64,000 nucleotides of DNA from Bacillus niameyensis (GTDB lineage Bacteria; Bacillota; Bacilli; Bacillales; Bacillaceae_C), in contig NZ_LN831197.1 in NCBI RefSeq assembly GCF_001375535.1, forward strand, positions 4,089,823 through 4,153,822, given 5' to 3'. Shown in pieces: positions 28,492-37,276 of this stretch (within the stretch, counting starts at the first letter, position 1; each line of letters opens with the position of its first letter). The notes beneath the pieces are model-generated. The model saw only the letters and a list, made by a program, of their open reading frames with translations. It searched no databases and had not been told where the DNA came from. Made by a program: the position numbers and the translations under genes.

Positions 28492-29697
28492 ATGGGAGAA
28501 AAACTAGCAGTATACGGAGGTCCATCCATTAGAAAAGATTTTCTACCATATGGCGGACAGTGGATTGATGAGAATGATATTCAGGCCGTGGTCGACGTAT
28601 TAAAAAGTGATTATTTAACGACTGGTCCAGCAGTAGGTCGATTTGAACAGGCGTTTGCCAAATACGTCGGAGCAAAGTATGCTATTGCATTTTCCAACGG
28701 AACAGCCGCCCTCCATGCGGCTTGTTTTGCAGCTGGGATTGCTAAAAATGATGAAGTGATTACGTCTCCGCTTACATTTGTCGCAAGTGCTAATTGTATT
28801 CTCTATACGGGTGGAAAGCCCGTTTTTGCTGATATTGATCCCGCAACTTATAATATTGATCCGAGATCGATTGAAGCAAAAATAACAAAGAATACAAAAG
28901 CGATAATCCCAGTACATTTTGCAGGTCAACCTGTAGATTTGGATGAGATTCATAAGCTTGCAAAAAAATATAATTTAATCGTGATCGAGGATGCCGCCCA
29001 TGCTCTAGGGGCTCACTATAAGAATAGGAAAATTGGAGCACTCAGTGAGATGACAATGTTTAGCCTGCATCCAGTCAAACATATTACGACTGGTGAAGGT
29101 GGAATGATCACGACAAATAATAAGGACTATTATCAAAAATTGCTCCAATTTCGTACTCACGGGATTACGAAAGATGCTAATGAATGTTTTAAATATGATG
29201 GACCTTGGTATTATGAAATGCAATATCTAGGTTACAACTATCGAATGACGGATATGCAAGCGGCACTAGGATTGTCACAGTTACAGAAAGTAGATATCTT
29301 TATCGAACGGAGAAAGAAGTATGTTGCTTTTTACAATGAAGCATTTAAAAAGATGGAGGAGATTATCTGCCCTAAACAAATGTCAGGAGCAGATTCAAGC
29401 TGGCATTTGTATGTTATTAGATTAAATTTAGAAAGATTAACAGCGGATCGGAAAGCAATATATGAAGCTTTACAGAAAGAAAATATCGGTGTCAATGTAC
29501 ATTATATTCCCGTTCATACCCAACCCTTTTATCATAAATTAGGCTATCAATCTGGCATTTGCCTTACTGCAGAAGATATTTACAATGAGATCATCACATT
29601 ACCTTTATTTCCAAAAATGGAGGAAAAAGATGTTAGAGATGTTATTGCGGCCGTGAATAAAGTCATTCATTTTTATTCAAGGAAGGATGTGGAATAA
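28492..29697 (+). CDS. spsC: DegT-family sugar aminotransferase (SpsC/PseC-like)
   Basis: 401 residues. PLP-dependent DegT/DnrJ/EryC1 fold: SNGTAALHAACFAAGI, TFVASANCILYTGGKPVFADID, VIEDAAHALGAHY and the Schiff-base Lys in SLHPVKHITTGEGG (~residue 195). It aminates the C4 keto group of the UDP-sugar, as PseC does in pseudaminic acid synthesis. The stop overlaps the next ATG (TAATG). Confidence 0.9.
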   Translation: MGEKLAVYGGPSIRKDFLPYGGQWIDENDIQAVVDVLKSDYLTTGPAVGRFEQAFAKYVGAKYAIAFSNGTAALHAACFAAGIAKNDEVITSPLTFVASANCILYTGGKPVFADIDPATYNIDPRSIEAKITKNTKAIIPVHFAGQPVDLDEIHKLAKKYNLIVIEDAAHALGAHYKNRKIGALSEMTMFSLHPVKHITTGEGGMITTNNKDYYQKLLQFRTHGITKDANECFKYDGPWYYEMQYLGYNYRMTDMQAALGLSQLQKVDIFIERRKKYVAFYNEAFKKMEEIICPKQMSGADSSWHLYVIRLNLERLTADRKAIYEALQKENIGVNVHYIPVHTQPFYHKLGYQSGICLTAEDIYNEIITLPLFPKMEEKDVRDVIAAVNKVIHFYSRKDVE

Positions 29698-30479
29698 TGA
29701 GAAAAAAACCGAAAATTGCAGTTGTTGTCAGCTGCCGCCTAAAATCAACAAGACTTCCGCTGAAAGCATTATTACCTATTAATGGAATTTCCTTAATCGA
29801 GCGTTGTCTAATGAATTGCTTAGCTATCCCAGAAGCGGATGCAGTCGTTTTAGCTACCTCCTATCTCCCGCAAGATAATCCTTTAGAAGCTATTACATTA
29901 GATGGGAAAGTTACGGTTGTAAGAGGAGATCCTGAAAATCTCGTAGATAGAACGATTGAGGCTGCAAAGGCAGTGAACGCAGATATTGTCTTCAGGGTGA
30001 CTGGTGATAATCCGGCCGTTTCGCCTGAGATTTCAAGCTTTCTCATTCAAGAACATTTAAAAAATGATGCAGATTATACGCAGGCAAAAGCAAGCAGCGT
30101 TGGAACAGCAGGTAATGTCATCAATGTTAAGGCACTTGAACGTCTCACTAATCTTGTAAAACCACTAACCCATACAGAATATTTACCTTTTTATTTTCTC
30201 AACAATCCCTCTTATTTTTCCGTATTAAATCTTGATTTACCTTCAGAATTACTTTACCCAGAATGGCGTTTAACGATTGATGAAATAAAGGACCTCGAAA
30301 TGTTTCAGAAGCTCTATGAAAATCTCCATATTGGTCATCGTCCGTTGTTTTATAAGGAGATGAGAGACTACTTGGTTCAACATCCAGAGGTTTGGGAAAT
30401 AAATAAGGATGTTCAGTTGAAATGGCGGGATGATCTAGAATTAGTAGAGGAGGTTAATCGTGCCACGACATTGGAGTAA
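29697..30479 (+). CDS. spsF: CMP-sugar cytidylyltransferase (SpsF/PseF-like)
   Basis: 260 residues. Nucleotidyltransferase fold with IAVVVSCRLKSTRLPLKALLPINGISLIERCL at the N-terminus and a VTGDNPAVSPE metal-binding region (~residue 100). It activates a nonulosonic acid as the CMP-sugar, the last cytoplasmic step. It overlaps the next gene by 20 nt. Confidence 0.87.
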   Translation: MRKKPKIAVVVSCRLKSTRLPLKALLPINGISLIERCLMNCLAIPEADAVVLATSYLPQDNPLEAITLDGKVTVVRGDPENLVDRTIEAAKAVNADIVFRVTGDNPAVSPEISSFLIQEHLKNDADYTQAKASSVGTAGNVINVKALERLTNLVKPLTHTEYLPFYFLNNPSYFSVLNLDLPSELLYPEWRLTIDEIKDLEMFQKLYENLHIGHRPLFYKEMRDYLVQHPEVWEINKDVQLKWRDDLELVEEVNRATTLE

Positions 30480-31524
30480 TCGATTAAAAGTCGTTTTCCG
30501 TGCCGATGCATCGACAGAACTCGGCTCAGGGCATATTTCGCGCTGTCTCATCCTGGCAGAAAAATTACATGAGGTAGGAGCAAAGGTTTCTTTCATCTGT
30601 CGTGCTGATGAAGGAAACCTTTGTCACCTTCTTTGGACTAAAGGATTTGTCGTCACAACGATAGGTAGAATTACGAATTTTTCAATGAAGACCGATATGA
30701 AAGAAACAATCGGTGTTTTACAAATGATGGAGCAAGTAGATTGGCTTATTATTGATCACTATCAACTTGATTATGCCTGGGAGCATTCTATGCGTCCTTA
30801 CGTTAAGAAGATCATGGTCATTGATGATTTAGCGAATCGTAAACATGATTGTGATGTTTTACTAGATCAAACTTTTGGGGTGCAACGGTATTCTTATTCG
30901 ACCCTCATACCTGAAAGCTGTCAGCTCTTATTAGGTAGCTCATTTGCCCTTTTAAAGGCCCCTTTTAAAACCTATCAAAAAAGAGTCCCGCCATCCTTTA
31001 AAACGATTCGGAAAGTTCATGTGTTTTTTGGTGGAATGGATCTGAAAAATTTCACATATACGTATAGTCTGCTATTATTAGAGAATTTTCCTTATTTACA
31101 TTTAAGAATCATTGTTGGAAAGCATTATCCATATACGGATTTGCTCCAGCTTTTACAAGAAAAGTATAGGGAAAGAGTGCAATGGGAGCAGGATGTACCT
31201 AATATGGCTGAATCGCTGGCTGAATGTGAAGTAGCCCTTGGTGCTCCCGGTATTACAACATGGGAACGTGCCTGTGTTGGTCTGCCAGCAGCCTATTTAG
31301 CTATCGCTGATAATCAAATTAATATTGTCGAGGATCTTGATGAAAAAGGGTTGTGCGTTTATTTAGGTCAAGCAAATTCCATGAAGAGCGATGAGTTTAT
31401 ACACAAATTTCATCGTTTTATTCACAATGAAAGGAAATTAGGAGAATTATATAAAAATAGTGTGAGAAATGTGGATGGTTATGGTGTTGAACGAGTGATA
31501 CCACATTTATTGGGAAAGGAGTAG
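30460..31524 (+). CDS. spsG: UDP-sugar hydrolase (SpsG/PseG-like)
   Basis: 354 residues, GTG start after AGAGGAGG. GT-B-like fold: FRADASTELGSGHISRCLILAEKL with the conserved G-S-GHxxR motif and catalytic His, VIDDLANRKHDCDVLLDQ, and GAPGITTWERACVGLPAAYLA. PseG releases the free diacetamido sugar from UDP for condensation by PseI. It overlaps spsF and precedes the acetyltransferase gene. Confidence 0.88.
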   Translation: MPRHWSNRLKVVFRADASTELGSGHISRCLILAEKLHEVGAKVSFICRADEGNLCHLLWTKGFVVTTIGRITNFSMKTDMKETIGVLQMMEQVDWLIIDHYQLDYAWEHSMRPYVKKIMVIDDLANRKHDCDVLLDQTFGVQRYSYSTLIPESCQLLLGSSFALLKAPFKTYQKRVPPSFKTIRKVHVFFGGMDLKNFTYTYSLLLLENFPYLHLRIIVGKHYPYTDLLQLLQEKYRERVQWEQDVPNMAESLAECEVALGAPGITTWERACVGLPAAYLAIADNQINIVEDLDEKGLCVYLGQANSMKSDEFIHKFHRFIHNERKLGELYKNSVRNVDGYGVERVIPHLLGKE

Positions 31525-31528
31525 AAAA

Positions 31529-32038
31529 TTGAAGAAAATAAGGTTTCTTCCTTATACAAAAGAACATGACGAAAAAACAGTTCAATGGTTAAATGATCCG
31601 AGTGTTGCCGAAGGTTTTGGATTAACGAAACAGATTACTGTCGCTTCTCACCGGAAGTGGATCGAGAAACAGACCCACTATTATATATGGGCTGTCTATG
31701 ACGAATTGGACCATCGAGGCAATGTTGCATTAACTCACAATCCGCATCATTATTCGGCTTACTTTCAAATGTATATTGGTGATCCAGAAGCACGAGGAAA
31801 AGGACTGGGCTATTCAGCACTTCTTTTTGCGATTAAATATGCCTTTGAAGTATTGCAAGTCCATCGTTTATGGCTTCATGTCTTTCCAGATAATGAATCT
31901 GCTATCCATCTTTATGAAAAGGTTGGATTCCAACAAGAAGGAATTGAAAGAGATGCCCATTATTCTAACGGCAAGTTTCGTGATCAGGTCATTTACTCCA
32001 TCCTCAAACAGGAATGGGAGAAGGGTGAGCTAGAATGA
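31529..32038 (+). CDS. spsD: GNAT N-acetyltransferase (SpsD/PseH-like)
   Basis: 169 residues, TTG start after GGAAAGGAG. GNAT motif A: MYIGDPEARGKGLGYSALLFAIKYAF (acetyl-CoA pyrophosphate loop GKGLGY), followed by LWLHVFPDNESAIHLYEKVGFQQEG. In a pseudaminic-type pathway this acetylates the C4 amino group produced by the SpsC/PseC-like enzyme. The stop overlaps the next start (ATGA). Confidence 0.87.
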   Translation: MKKIRFLPYTKEHDEKTVQWLNDPSVAEGFGLTKQITVASHRKWIEKQTHYYIWAVYDELDHRGNVALTHNPHHYSAYFQMYIGDPEARGKGLGYSALLFAIKYAFEVLQVHRLWLHVFPDNESAIHLYEKVGFQQEGIERDAHYSNGKFRDQVIYSILKQEWEKGELE

Positions 32039-32748
32039 AATGCGCCATTATGCAACCAACATATCTTCCTTGGGCAGGTTATTTTTCTTTGCTTTCAACT
32101 GTTGATACATTCGTCTTTCTCGATGATGTCCAATTTTCAAAAGGTTCGTGGCAGCAAAGAAATCGAATTTTACTCAATGGGAAGGAGCATTATTTAACAG
32201 TCCCTATTTTAAAAAAGGGAAAGAGTACACAATTGATCTCAGAAGTTAAAATTGATCATAGCAAACCTTGGAAGAGAAAACACCTTCAAACGTTAAAGCA
32301 AGCATATATAAAATATCCTTTTGCTGAGGAGATTATCCCTTTATTGAAGGAATGGATTGATTCAGAAAATAAGTTTTTAGTCGATTTGAATATCAAAATA
32401 ATTAAGGGGATATCTGAAAAATTAGATCTACATCCAACATTTGTGAAAAGTAGTGATATAGCAGTAAGTGGAAAAAGATCAGAATATCTCATCAATATTT
32501 GCCAGCAATTGCGAGCGGACACATACATTAGTCCACCTGGCTCCAAACAATATATTGATGAAGAGGACCTATTTGCAAAAAGCGATATTAACATCGAATA
32601 TTTTTCATACTCTCCACAGCCTTATTTACAACTGAAAAATTCAAATTTTATCTCCCATCTTTCGATAGTGGATATGATTGCCAATATAGGCTTTGAAGAA
32701 ACGAAAAACGATATAGGAGGGAAGGGAAATGACGATTCAAATCGGTAA
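32035..32748 (+). CDS. WbqC-family protein
   Basis: 237 residues. CAIMQPTYLPWAGYFSLLSTVDTFVFLDDVQFSKGSWQQRNRI is the diagnostic N-terminus of the WbqC-like family found in O-antigen and surface-glycan clusters; GSKQYIDEEDLF is also conserved. The biochemical role is not settled; an acyl- or aminoacyl-type modification of an amino sugar has been suggested for relatives. Position between pseH- and pseI-like genes suggests it decorates the sugar intermediate. Confidence 0.82.
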   Translation: MKCAIMQPTYLPWAGYFSLLSTVDTFVFLDDVQFSKGSWQQRNRILLNGKEHYLTVPILKKGKSTQLISEVKIDHSKPWKRKHLQTLKQAYIKYPFAEEIIPLLKEWIDSENKFLVDLNIKIIKGISEKLDLHPTFVKSSDIAVSGKRSEYLINICQQLRADTYISPPGSKQYIDEEDLFAKSDINIEYFSYSPQPYLQLKNSNFISHLSIVDMIANIGFEETKNDIGGKGNDDSNR

Positions 32749-33775
32749 TTACTCGATTGGGAGTAATAACAAACCATTCATCATCGCAGAGATGTCTGGA
32801 AACCATAACCGATCATTAGAAAGAGCTCTTGAGATTGTTGAAGCCGCGGCTAAAGCAGGAGCACATGGATTGAAGCTTCAGACATATACACCAGAGACGA
32901 TGACGTTAAATTTGGACAGTGGGGACTTTTATGTTGGTGATCCAGAAAATCCTTGGACTGGGAAAAACCTTTTCGAGCTTTATGATGAAGCACATACGCC
33001 GTGGGAATGGCATCAAGCGATTTTTGATAAATGTAAGGAATTAGGAATGGTTCCTTTCAGTACTCCTTTTGATGAAACGGCAGTGGACTTTCTGGAAACA
33101 TTAAATGTTTCATGCTATAAAATTGCCTCTTTTGAAAATAATGATCTTCCATTAATTCGAAAGGCAGCCTCAACTGGAAAGCCATTAATTATCTCTACCG
33201 GGATGGCTTCGCTCGCAGAGTTAGATGAGACCGTAAAGACTGCTAGAAAGGCAGGCTGTAAAGACTTAGTGTTATTGAAATGCACAAGCACATACCCCGC
33301 TGAGCCGACGAACTCCAATATTGCCACAATTCCACATATGAAAGAATTGTTCGGGTGTGAAGTTGGTTTATCTGACCATACGTTAGGCGTTGGAGTCGCA
33401 GTAGCTAGTGTGGCAATGGGAGCAACCGTTATTGAGAAGCATTTAACATTATCACGAGCAGAAGGCGGCGTTGATGCAGCCTTTTCGTTGGAGCCGGAGG
33501 AATTTCGTTCCCTTGTAAGCGAAACGGAAAAAGCATGGCATTCCATCGGGGAAATTTCATATGGTCCTACTGAGAAAGAAACGCAATCTCTCCAATATCG
33601 TCGTTCTCTTTATATTACTGAGGAAATGAAAAGGGGAGATGTGTTAACAAAAGATAATATACGAGCAATACGACCAGGAAATGGATTACCGCCAAAATAT
33701 ATTGATATAATTTTAGGGAAAAAGATAAAAAAAGATGTTGAGAAGGGAACGCCTGTAAGTTGGGATCTGTTATAA
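32729..33775 (+). CDS. spsE: Pseudaminic/sialic acid synthase (SpsE/PseI/NeuB family)
   Basis: 348 residues. The N-terminal TIM barrel has FIIAEMSGNHNRSLERALEIVEAAAKAGAHGLKLQTYTPETM, with KCTSTYPAEPTNSNIATI and GLSDHTLGVGVAVASVAMGATVIEKHLTL. The C-terminal SAF/antifreeze-like domain is RRSLYITEEMKRGDVLTKDNIRAIRPGNGLPP. It condenses PEP with the 6-deoxy-diacetamido sugar. It is the last gene of the operon, followed by a terminator. Confidence 0.92.
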   Translation: MTIQIGNYSIGSNNKPFIIAEMSGNHNRSLERALEIVEAAAKAGAHGLKLQTYTPETMTLNLDSGDFYVGDPENPWTGKNLFELYDEAHTPWEWHQAIFDKCKELGMVPFSTPFDETAVDFLETLNVSCYKIASFENNDLPLIRKAASTGKPLIISTGMASLAELDETVKTARKAGCKDLVLLKCTSTYPAEPTNSNIATIPHMKELFGCEVGLSDHTLGVGVAVASVAMGATVIEKHLTLSRAEGGVDAAFSLEPEEFRSLVSETEKAWHSIGEISYGPTEKETQSLQYRRSLYITEEMKRGDVLTKDNIRAIRPGNGLPPKYIDIILGKKIKKDVEKGTPVSWDLL

Positions 33776-33799
33776 AGTGGGGAAATAATAATTTTAAAA

Positions 33800-33825
33800 A
33801 AGCTGCCATGTATATTGGGCAGCTT
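33800..33825 (+). terminator. Terminator at the end of the sps operon
   Basis: AAGCTGCC (33800-33807) / GGCAGCTT (33818-33825), 10-nt loop, followed by aacctttt. Confidence 0.75.
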
Positions 33826-33871
33826 AACCTTTTGAGAGATTAACTGCACTTTTTCAATTTTATATAAGGGG

Positions 33872-34306
33872 TTATTTTGCTCTTTTTATTTTTCTTAACT
33901 CTACTTCGTATTCAAAAGATTTCAGAGCGAGTGTTTCGTAATGATTTTCCAATTTTATTTGACCAACATATAAATCGCTAATTTTTTCTGAGTTTTCTGC
34001 AACTTGCTTAGCAATAGAGTCCACTTTACTTTCGATTCTATCTGCTTTTGTTTCAATGTCGGTAACTCTAGTGTCGATTTCATTAACCTTTGTTTCAATG
34101 TTAGAAACTCTAGTGTCGATTTCATTAACTTTTGTTTCAATGTTAGAAACTCTAGTGTCGATTTCATTAACTTTTGTTTCAATTCCAGAAACTCTAGTAT
34201 CGATTTCATTAACTCTTGTTTTAATTTCCTTTATGTCAGATATGACTGTTTCTTCCAAATTCGTTACTTTTTGAACCAACAATTCAAGTAATGCACGATC
34301 TGCCAT
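33872..34306 (-). CDS. Coiled-coil repeat protein, function unknown
   Basis: 144 residues. The central part is four to five near-identical 14-residue units (consensus ETKVNEIDTRVSNI), two heptads each, encoded by 42-bp direct repeats. The N-terminus (ADRALLELLVQKVTNLEETV) and the tail (YETLALKSFEYEVELRKIKRAK) are also helical. It has no signal peptide or membrane span, and probably forms a long dimeric or trimeric rod. Similar small coiled-coil proteins are scattered in Bacillus genomes. It faces the sps operon and has no obvious link to glycan synthesis. Confidence 0.65.
   Translation of the reverse strand: MADRALLELLVQKVTNLEETVISDIKEIKTRVNEIDTRVSGIETKVNEIDTRVSNIETKVNEIDTRVSNIETKVNEIDTRVTDIETKADRIESKVDSIAKQVAENSEKISDLYVGQIKLENHYETLALKSFEYEVELRKIKRAK
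34050..34215. repeat. 42-bp direct repeats inside the coiled-coil gene
   Basis: About four copies of a 42-bp unit (ttgtttcaatgttagaaactctagtgtcgatttcattaac, minor variants). This is a likely site of copy-number change. Confidence 0.85.
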
Positions 34307-34606
34307 GAGTAAACCACCCTTTCTTTAAATATTTAAGTCTAGAAATATTATAAGCCAAAAGACATATAATAGAAAGAGGATTAAACTCGCTTTTTGTAGA
34401 AGTTATTCTCACTTGCTGCTCATAAGGGGAGGGATCTCGCAAAGGAAAAACGAATTTAAAAGAAAAATGTTCGAACTTGAAAGATTAAATCTCTAACTCG
34501 AAAGAATACGGACCGAACTCAAAAAATCCCCTCCAAAATTTGAAAGAATAGTTCCCAAACTTAAAAGAATGCCGTTCAAACTAAAAAGCAAATTGTTAAA
34601 CACTGA
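34307..34606. repeat. Degenerate 21-bp tandem array in intergenic DNA
   Basis: Exactly phased units begin at 34453, 34474, 34495, 34516, 34537, 34558 and 34579, with the consensus AActtgAAAGAATn(8). No gene is supported here. The rest of the interval (34307-34452) shows nothing recognisable. Confidence 0.75.
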
Positions 34607-34639
34607 AAAACAAGCTGGCCTTTATAAGGCAGCTTGTTT
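34607..34639. terminator. Bidirectional terminator at the end of the cgeB-like gene
   Basis: AAAACAAGCTG-g-CCTT pairs with AAGG-CAGCTTGTTTT around a 3-nt loop, with A/T tracts on both sides. It overlaps the last codons of the minus-strand gene. Confidence 0.75.
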
Positions 34640-35599
34640 TTGAATCATATTCAGGATCTTATTAATTCTATTTTGAAATGTATGCTCATTTAATACTTTG
34701 TTTCGTACAATTGCTGCGACACTCTTACGAATGTTTTCCTCCCTTAAATAAAACTCAACTTTCTCTAGACAATCTTCCAATCCTGTATAAGAGACCATCT
34801 CTGCCTCCGAAAAAAAGTTGCGTAAATCGGCAACATCCTCTATTAACTGGAAGGCCCCACATACAGCAATATCAAATGTACGGTTATTTATACTTTCATT
34901 CTCGATATTTTCTCGGTTTTGATTATGGGAAAACGAGGAACTGCGATGAGGATTCAAGACAATCTTCGCGCCATTATAAAATTTTGCTATTTCTTCTGGT
35001 TCCAACCATACATTATAAGTTTTAAGATTCGGATGTGTTCGGAACTTTTTGGAGAGAAGATTATGCCACTGTTTCCCTATCACTGTAATTTTAAAATCTC
35101 CAAACTTCAAAAGAAATTCTACTAACTGCACCCGTGAAGGGTAGGGGTATCCTACGAGTAGAACATCACTGTTATAGCGAGCATCGCTATACTCTTCGGT
35201 AAATATCGTAGGATCTGTCCCTAATGGTAAGTGATAAACATGCGTAAAGCCGAGTGACCGATATTTTTTTAGTGCACCTGAATCTACAGTAAAAACATAA
35301 TCATAATCTCTTATTTCCTTAATAGTTTGATCGATATAAAAAGGGTCTTCTGTCAACCAAACGGCTAGCTCTATCTTATTTTTCTTTAAGAGGTCAATAG
35401 TCCGCGGAGACAAATGATTGCCTAGTAACGTAAAAGCAAAAAACGGGAAATTACTTTCATTAGATTGTAGAGTATCTTTTAATTGCTGCGGATGAACGAT
35501 CGTGTAATTCTGATACGTTTCTTGAAGTACCTTTTTAATCGCTCTATCAAAATATTCGTAAACAAGTGGATATCCTGAGGGGATATAGACAATATTCAT
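34622..35599 (-). CDS. cgeB: CgeB-like glycosyltransferase (spore maturation)
   Basis: 325 residues, close to the ~317 of B. subtilis CgeB. GT-B-type: an N-terminal domain with LAVWLTEDPFYIDQTIKEIRDYDYVFTVD and HLPLGTDPTIF. The C-terminal glycosyltransferase domain has VLLVGYPYPSRVQLVEFL, KIVLNPHRSSSFSH, NRTFDIAVCGAFQLIEDVADL and a DCLEKVEFYL end, typical of CgeB/DUF3880-type enzymes. B. subtilis cgeAB is sigma-K/GerE controlled and affects the outermost spore layer. It lies 3 nt downstream of a small partner gene and a sigma-K-like promoter. Confidence 0.83.
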   Translation of the reverse strand: MNIVYIPSGYPLVYEYFDRAIKKVLQETYQNYTIVHPQQLKDTLQSNESNFPFFAFTLLGNHLSPRTIDLLKKNKIELAVWLTEDPFYIDQTIKEIRDYDYVFTVDSGALKKYRSLGFTHVYHLPLGTDPTIFTEEYSDARYNSDVLLVGYPYPSRVQLVEFLLKFGDFKITVIGKQWHNLLSKKFRTHPNLKTYNVWLEPEEIAKFYNGAKIVLNPHRSSSFSHNQNRENIENESINNRTFDIAVCGAFQLIEDVADLRNFFSEAEMVSYTGLEDCLEKVEFYLREENIRKSVAAIVRNKVLNEHTFQNRINKILNMIQKQAAL

Positions 35600-35602
35600 T
35601 GA

Positions 35603-35827
35603 TTACTCTATCTCTTGAAAGCTAATGGATTCAACCTTGCTAGCACCAAACTTAACGATAGAAGAAGTTGGCGGAGAGATCGCCCCTTGTTCCTCTAATG
35701 TTACAATCCCATTCGTAGTATCATATTCCGTAAAAACAGCCGGACCGATGAAATTGCCCGAGTCCATTGTAACAGTAACAATCGTTCCAGGGATTAACCG
35801 ACGAAAAATATAGTCTCCAAAATTCAT
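35603..35827 (-). CDS. Small beta-rich spore-associated protein (cgeA position)
   Basis: 74 residues, ATG after GAGGTGATATT. Sequence such as GTIVTVTMDSGNFIGPAVFTEYDTTNGIVTLEE followed by KFGASKVESISF suggests a small Sm-like or DUF2642-like beta-barrel, a family of spore-associated proteins. It is coupled to the cgeB-like gene (3-nt gap), the place of cgeA in B. subtilis, although sequence relation to CgeA is not evident to me. It is driven by a sigma-K-like promoter at 35949-35975. Confidence 0.7.
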   Translation of the reverse strand: MNFGDYIFRRLIPGTIVTVTMDSGNFIGPAVFTEYDTTNGIVTLEEQGAISPPTSSIVKFGASKVESISFQEIE

Positions 35828-35948
35828 AATATCACCTCATTCATTTTATTTTTTTGGCTTCTGTTGATAGACCAACTTCGACTACAAAGAACCTTCCACT
35901 TTCCATTCATGAAAGGTCCTTTAACAAAGCCTTTAAGACGGTACACGA

Positions 35949-35975
35949 TAATTTATGTTAGTTTAATTTTATCGT
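35949..35975 (-). promoter_or_regulatory. Sigma-K-like promoter of the cgeAB-like unit
   Basis: On the minus strand: AC (35975-35974), 16-nt spacer, CATAAATTA (35957-35949), a perfect match to the sigma-K pattern AC-N16-CATANNNTA. The leader to the ATG is ~115 nt. Confidence 0.65.
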
Positions 35976-36073
35976 TTAGACCTCCAACCTATTAAAGTGA
36001 AAAATCCACCTTTTTACTATAATCCATCGTACGTAGAACTAGAGAATATTCATCATTTTTAAAGAGTATAAAC

Positions 36074-36088
36074 GGTTGTCTACACTAC
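36074..36088 (-). repeat. Inverted copy of the 24241-24255 element
   Basis: GTAGTGTAGACAACC on the minus strand. It overlaps the -35 region of the plus-strand sigma-K-like promoter. Confidence 0.6.
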
Positions 36089-36110
36089 TTCATCCATACT
36101 TCATACATTA
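36084..36110 (+). promoter_or_regulatory. Sigma-K-like promoter of the 36142 gene
   Basis: AC (36084-36085), 16-nt spacer, CATACATTA (36102-36110), again a full match to AC-N16-CATANNNTA. It lies 31 nt before the chosen start codon and is divergent from the cgeAB-like promoter. Confidence 0.65.
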
Positions 36111-36141
36111 ATAAAGAATGAACTTGAAGGGAGGAAAAGTG

Positions 36142-36354
36142 ATGGCTGTTGTTAAAAGAACTTTTTTACAACAATTAACAAATGCTACAGAATCGGGGCA
36201 ACCGATTCCTGTTATTCGCTTAGTAGGAGGGGAAGTATTACGTAATCTGGTCGTTAGAAATGTAGGTATTGACTATGTCGAGTTAGGAGACCTTGATACA
36301 GAAGGGACGATGTATGTTCCTTTTAATCAATTGTTAAGTATAGGAACAATGTAA
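36142..36354 (+). CDS. Small beta-rich spore-associated protein
   Basis: 70 residues from ATG 36142, 7 nt after AAGGGAGG; the ATG at 36118 lies before that site. After a short helix (FLQQLTNATESG) it is all predicted beta strands (VIRLVGGEVLRNLVVRNVGIDYVELGD, then MYVPFNQLLSIGTM). The pattern is like the 35603 product and the C-terminus of the 42552 product, possibly a shared small barrel. Its own sigma-K-like promoter and terminator make it a monocistronic late-sporulation gene by inference. Confidence 0.65.
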   Translation: MAVVKRTFLQQLTNATESGQPIPVIRLVGGEVLRNLVVRNVGIDYVELGDLDTEGTMYVPFNQLLSIGTM

Positions 36355-36360
36355 GTTCAC

Positions 36361-36383
36361 AAAACTCCGAATTTCGGAGTTTT
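36361..36383 (+). terminator. Terminator after the 36142 gene
   Basis: AAAACTCCGA / TCGGAGTTTT, 10-bp stem, 3-nt loop. Confidence 0.85.
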
Positions 36384-36538
36384 GTCTTTACGAGCTCATG
36401 CATAATAGACTAGCAACATCTATGTTTCTACCTATGACAAGTTTACATCGGCTCATTTCTCGCCATGTTTACTTTATCTCGTCAGAAACTAAAGCGTCTG
36501 CACCTTTAACTATTTTTTAGAGGAAGGATGTGTCATCT

Positions 36539-37276
36539 ATGAAAGGAGTCATTTTAGCTGGCGGAACGGGTACTCGCTTACAGCCCATTACGAAAATTAC
36601 GAATAAGCACCTCCTGCCTGTCGGGCCTTATCCGATGATCTATTGGCCAATCAAGAAGCTTAAAGAAGCTGGTATTCAAGAAATATTAATTATTACGCAT
36701 GAAGAATATATTGATTCATTCGAAAAATTACTAAATGATGGCGGGGATTTAGGAGTCTCCCTTCATTATGCGATTCAACCAACTGCATCGGGTATTTCTG
36801 ATGGCCTGGCACATGCCAAAGATTTTGTAGGCAAAGAAAAATTTGTCCTTATTTTGGGAGATAATATCTTTGAAGATTCCCTGCGCCCATTTACTCAAAG
36901 CTTCCAAAAGCAAAGAATAGGGGCACGGGTGTTAGTAAAGAAAGTAGATGATCCTAATCGTTTTGGAGTTGCGCAATTAAATGAGGACGATCAATCAATT
37001 ATATCCATCATTGAAAAGCCAAAGTCCTTTATTTCCAATTATATTGTGACGGGAATTTATATGTATGGACCTGAAGTATTTTCGTATATCGATGACCTTT
37101 CTCCTTCTGACAGGGGAGAATTGGAAATTACAGATTTAAACAATATATATATTCGAAAGTCGATTTTACAGTTCGATCAATTGCCTGGCTGGTGGGTCGA
37201 TGCAGGGACACATGAATCTCTTTTTCTAGCTAATCAACTCATCCATGATGAATTACGGGAGAGGGATTATTCATGA
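36539..37276 (+). CDS. spsI: Glucose-1-phosphate thymidylyltransferase (SpsI/RfbA)
   Basis: 245 residues from ATG 36539 (GTG 36530 is an alternative). Signature [36 protein letters not shown], metal-binding [10 protein letters not shown] and [18 protein letters not shown]. It is the short RfbA form, as in B. subtilis SpsI. It makes dTDP-glucose, the first step of dTDP-L-rhamnose synthesis. It overlaps spsJ by 4 nt. Confidence 0.92.
   Translation: MKGVILAGGTGTRLQPITKITNKHLLPVGPYPMIYWPIKKLKEAGIQEILIITHEEYIDSFEKLLNDGGDLGVSLHYAIQPTASGISDGLAHAKDFVGKEKFVLILGDNIFEDSLRPFTQSFQKQRIGARVLVKKVDDPNRFGVAQLNEDDQSIISIIEKPKSFISNYIVTGIYMYGPEVFSYIDDLSPSDRGELEITDLNNIYIRKSILQFDQLPGWWVDAGTHESLFLANQLIHDELRERDYS

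Noticed and set aside
34050-34215. CRISPR-like repeats at 34 kb
   Set aside because: The 42-bp direct repeats are in frame within a coding sequence for a coiled coil and have no spacers.
36401-36409. Sigma-K -10 (CATAATAGA) for spsI
   Set aside because: The last two bases do not match and there is no AC 16-17 nt upstream.
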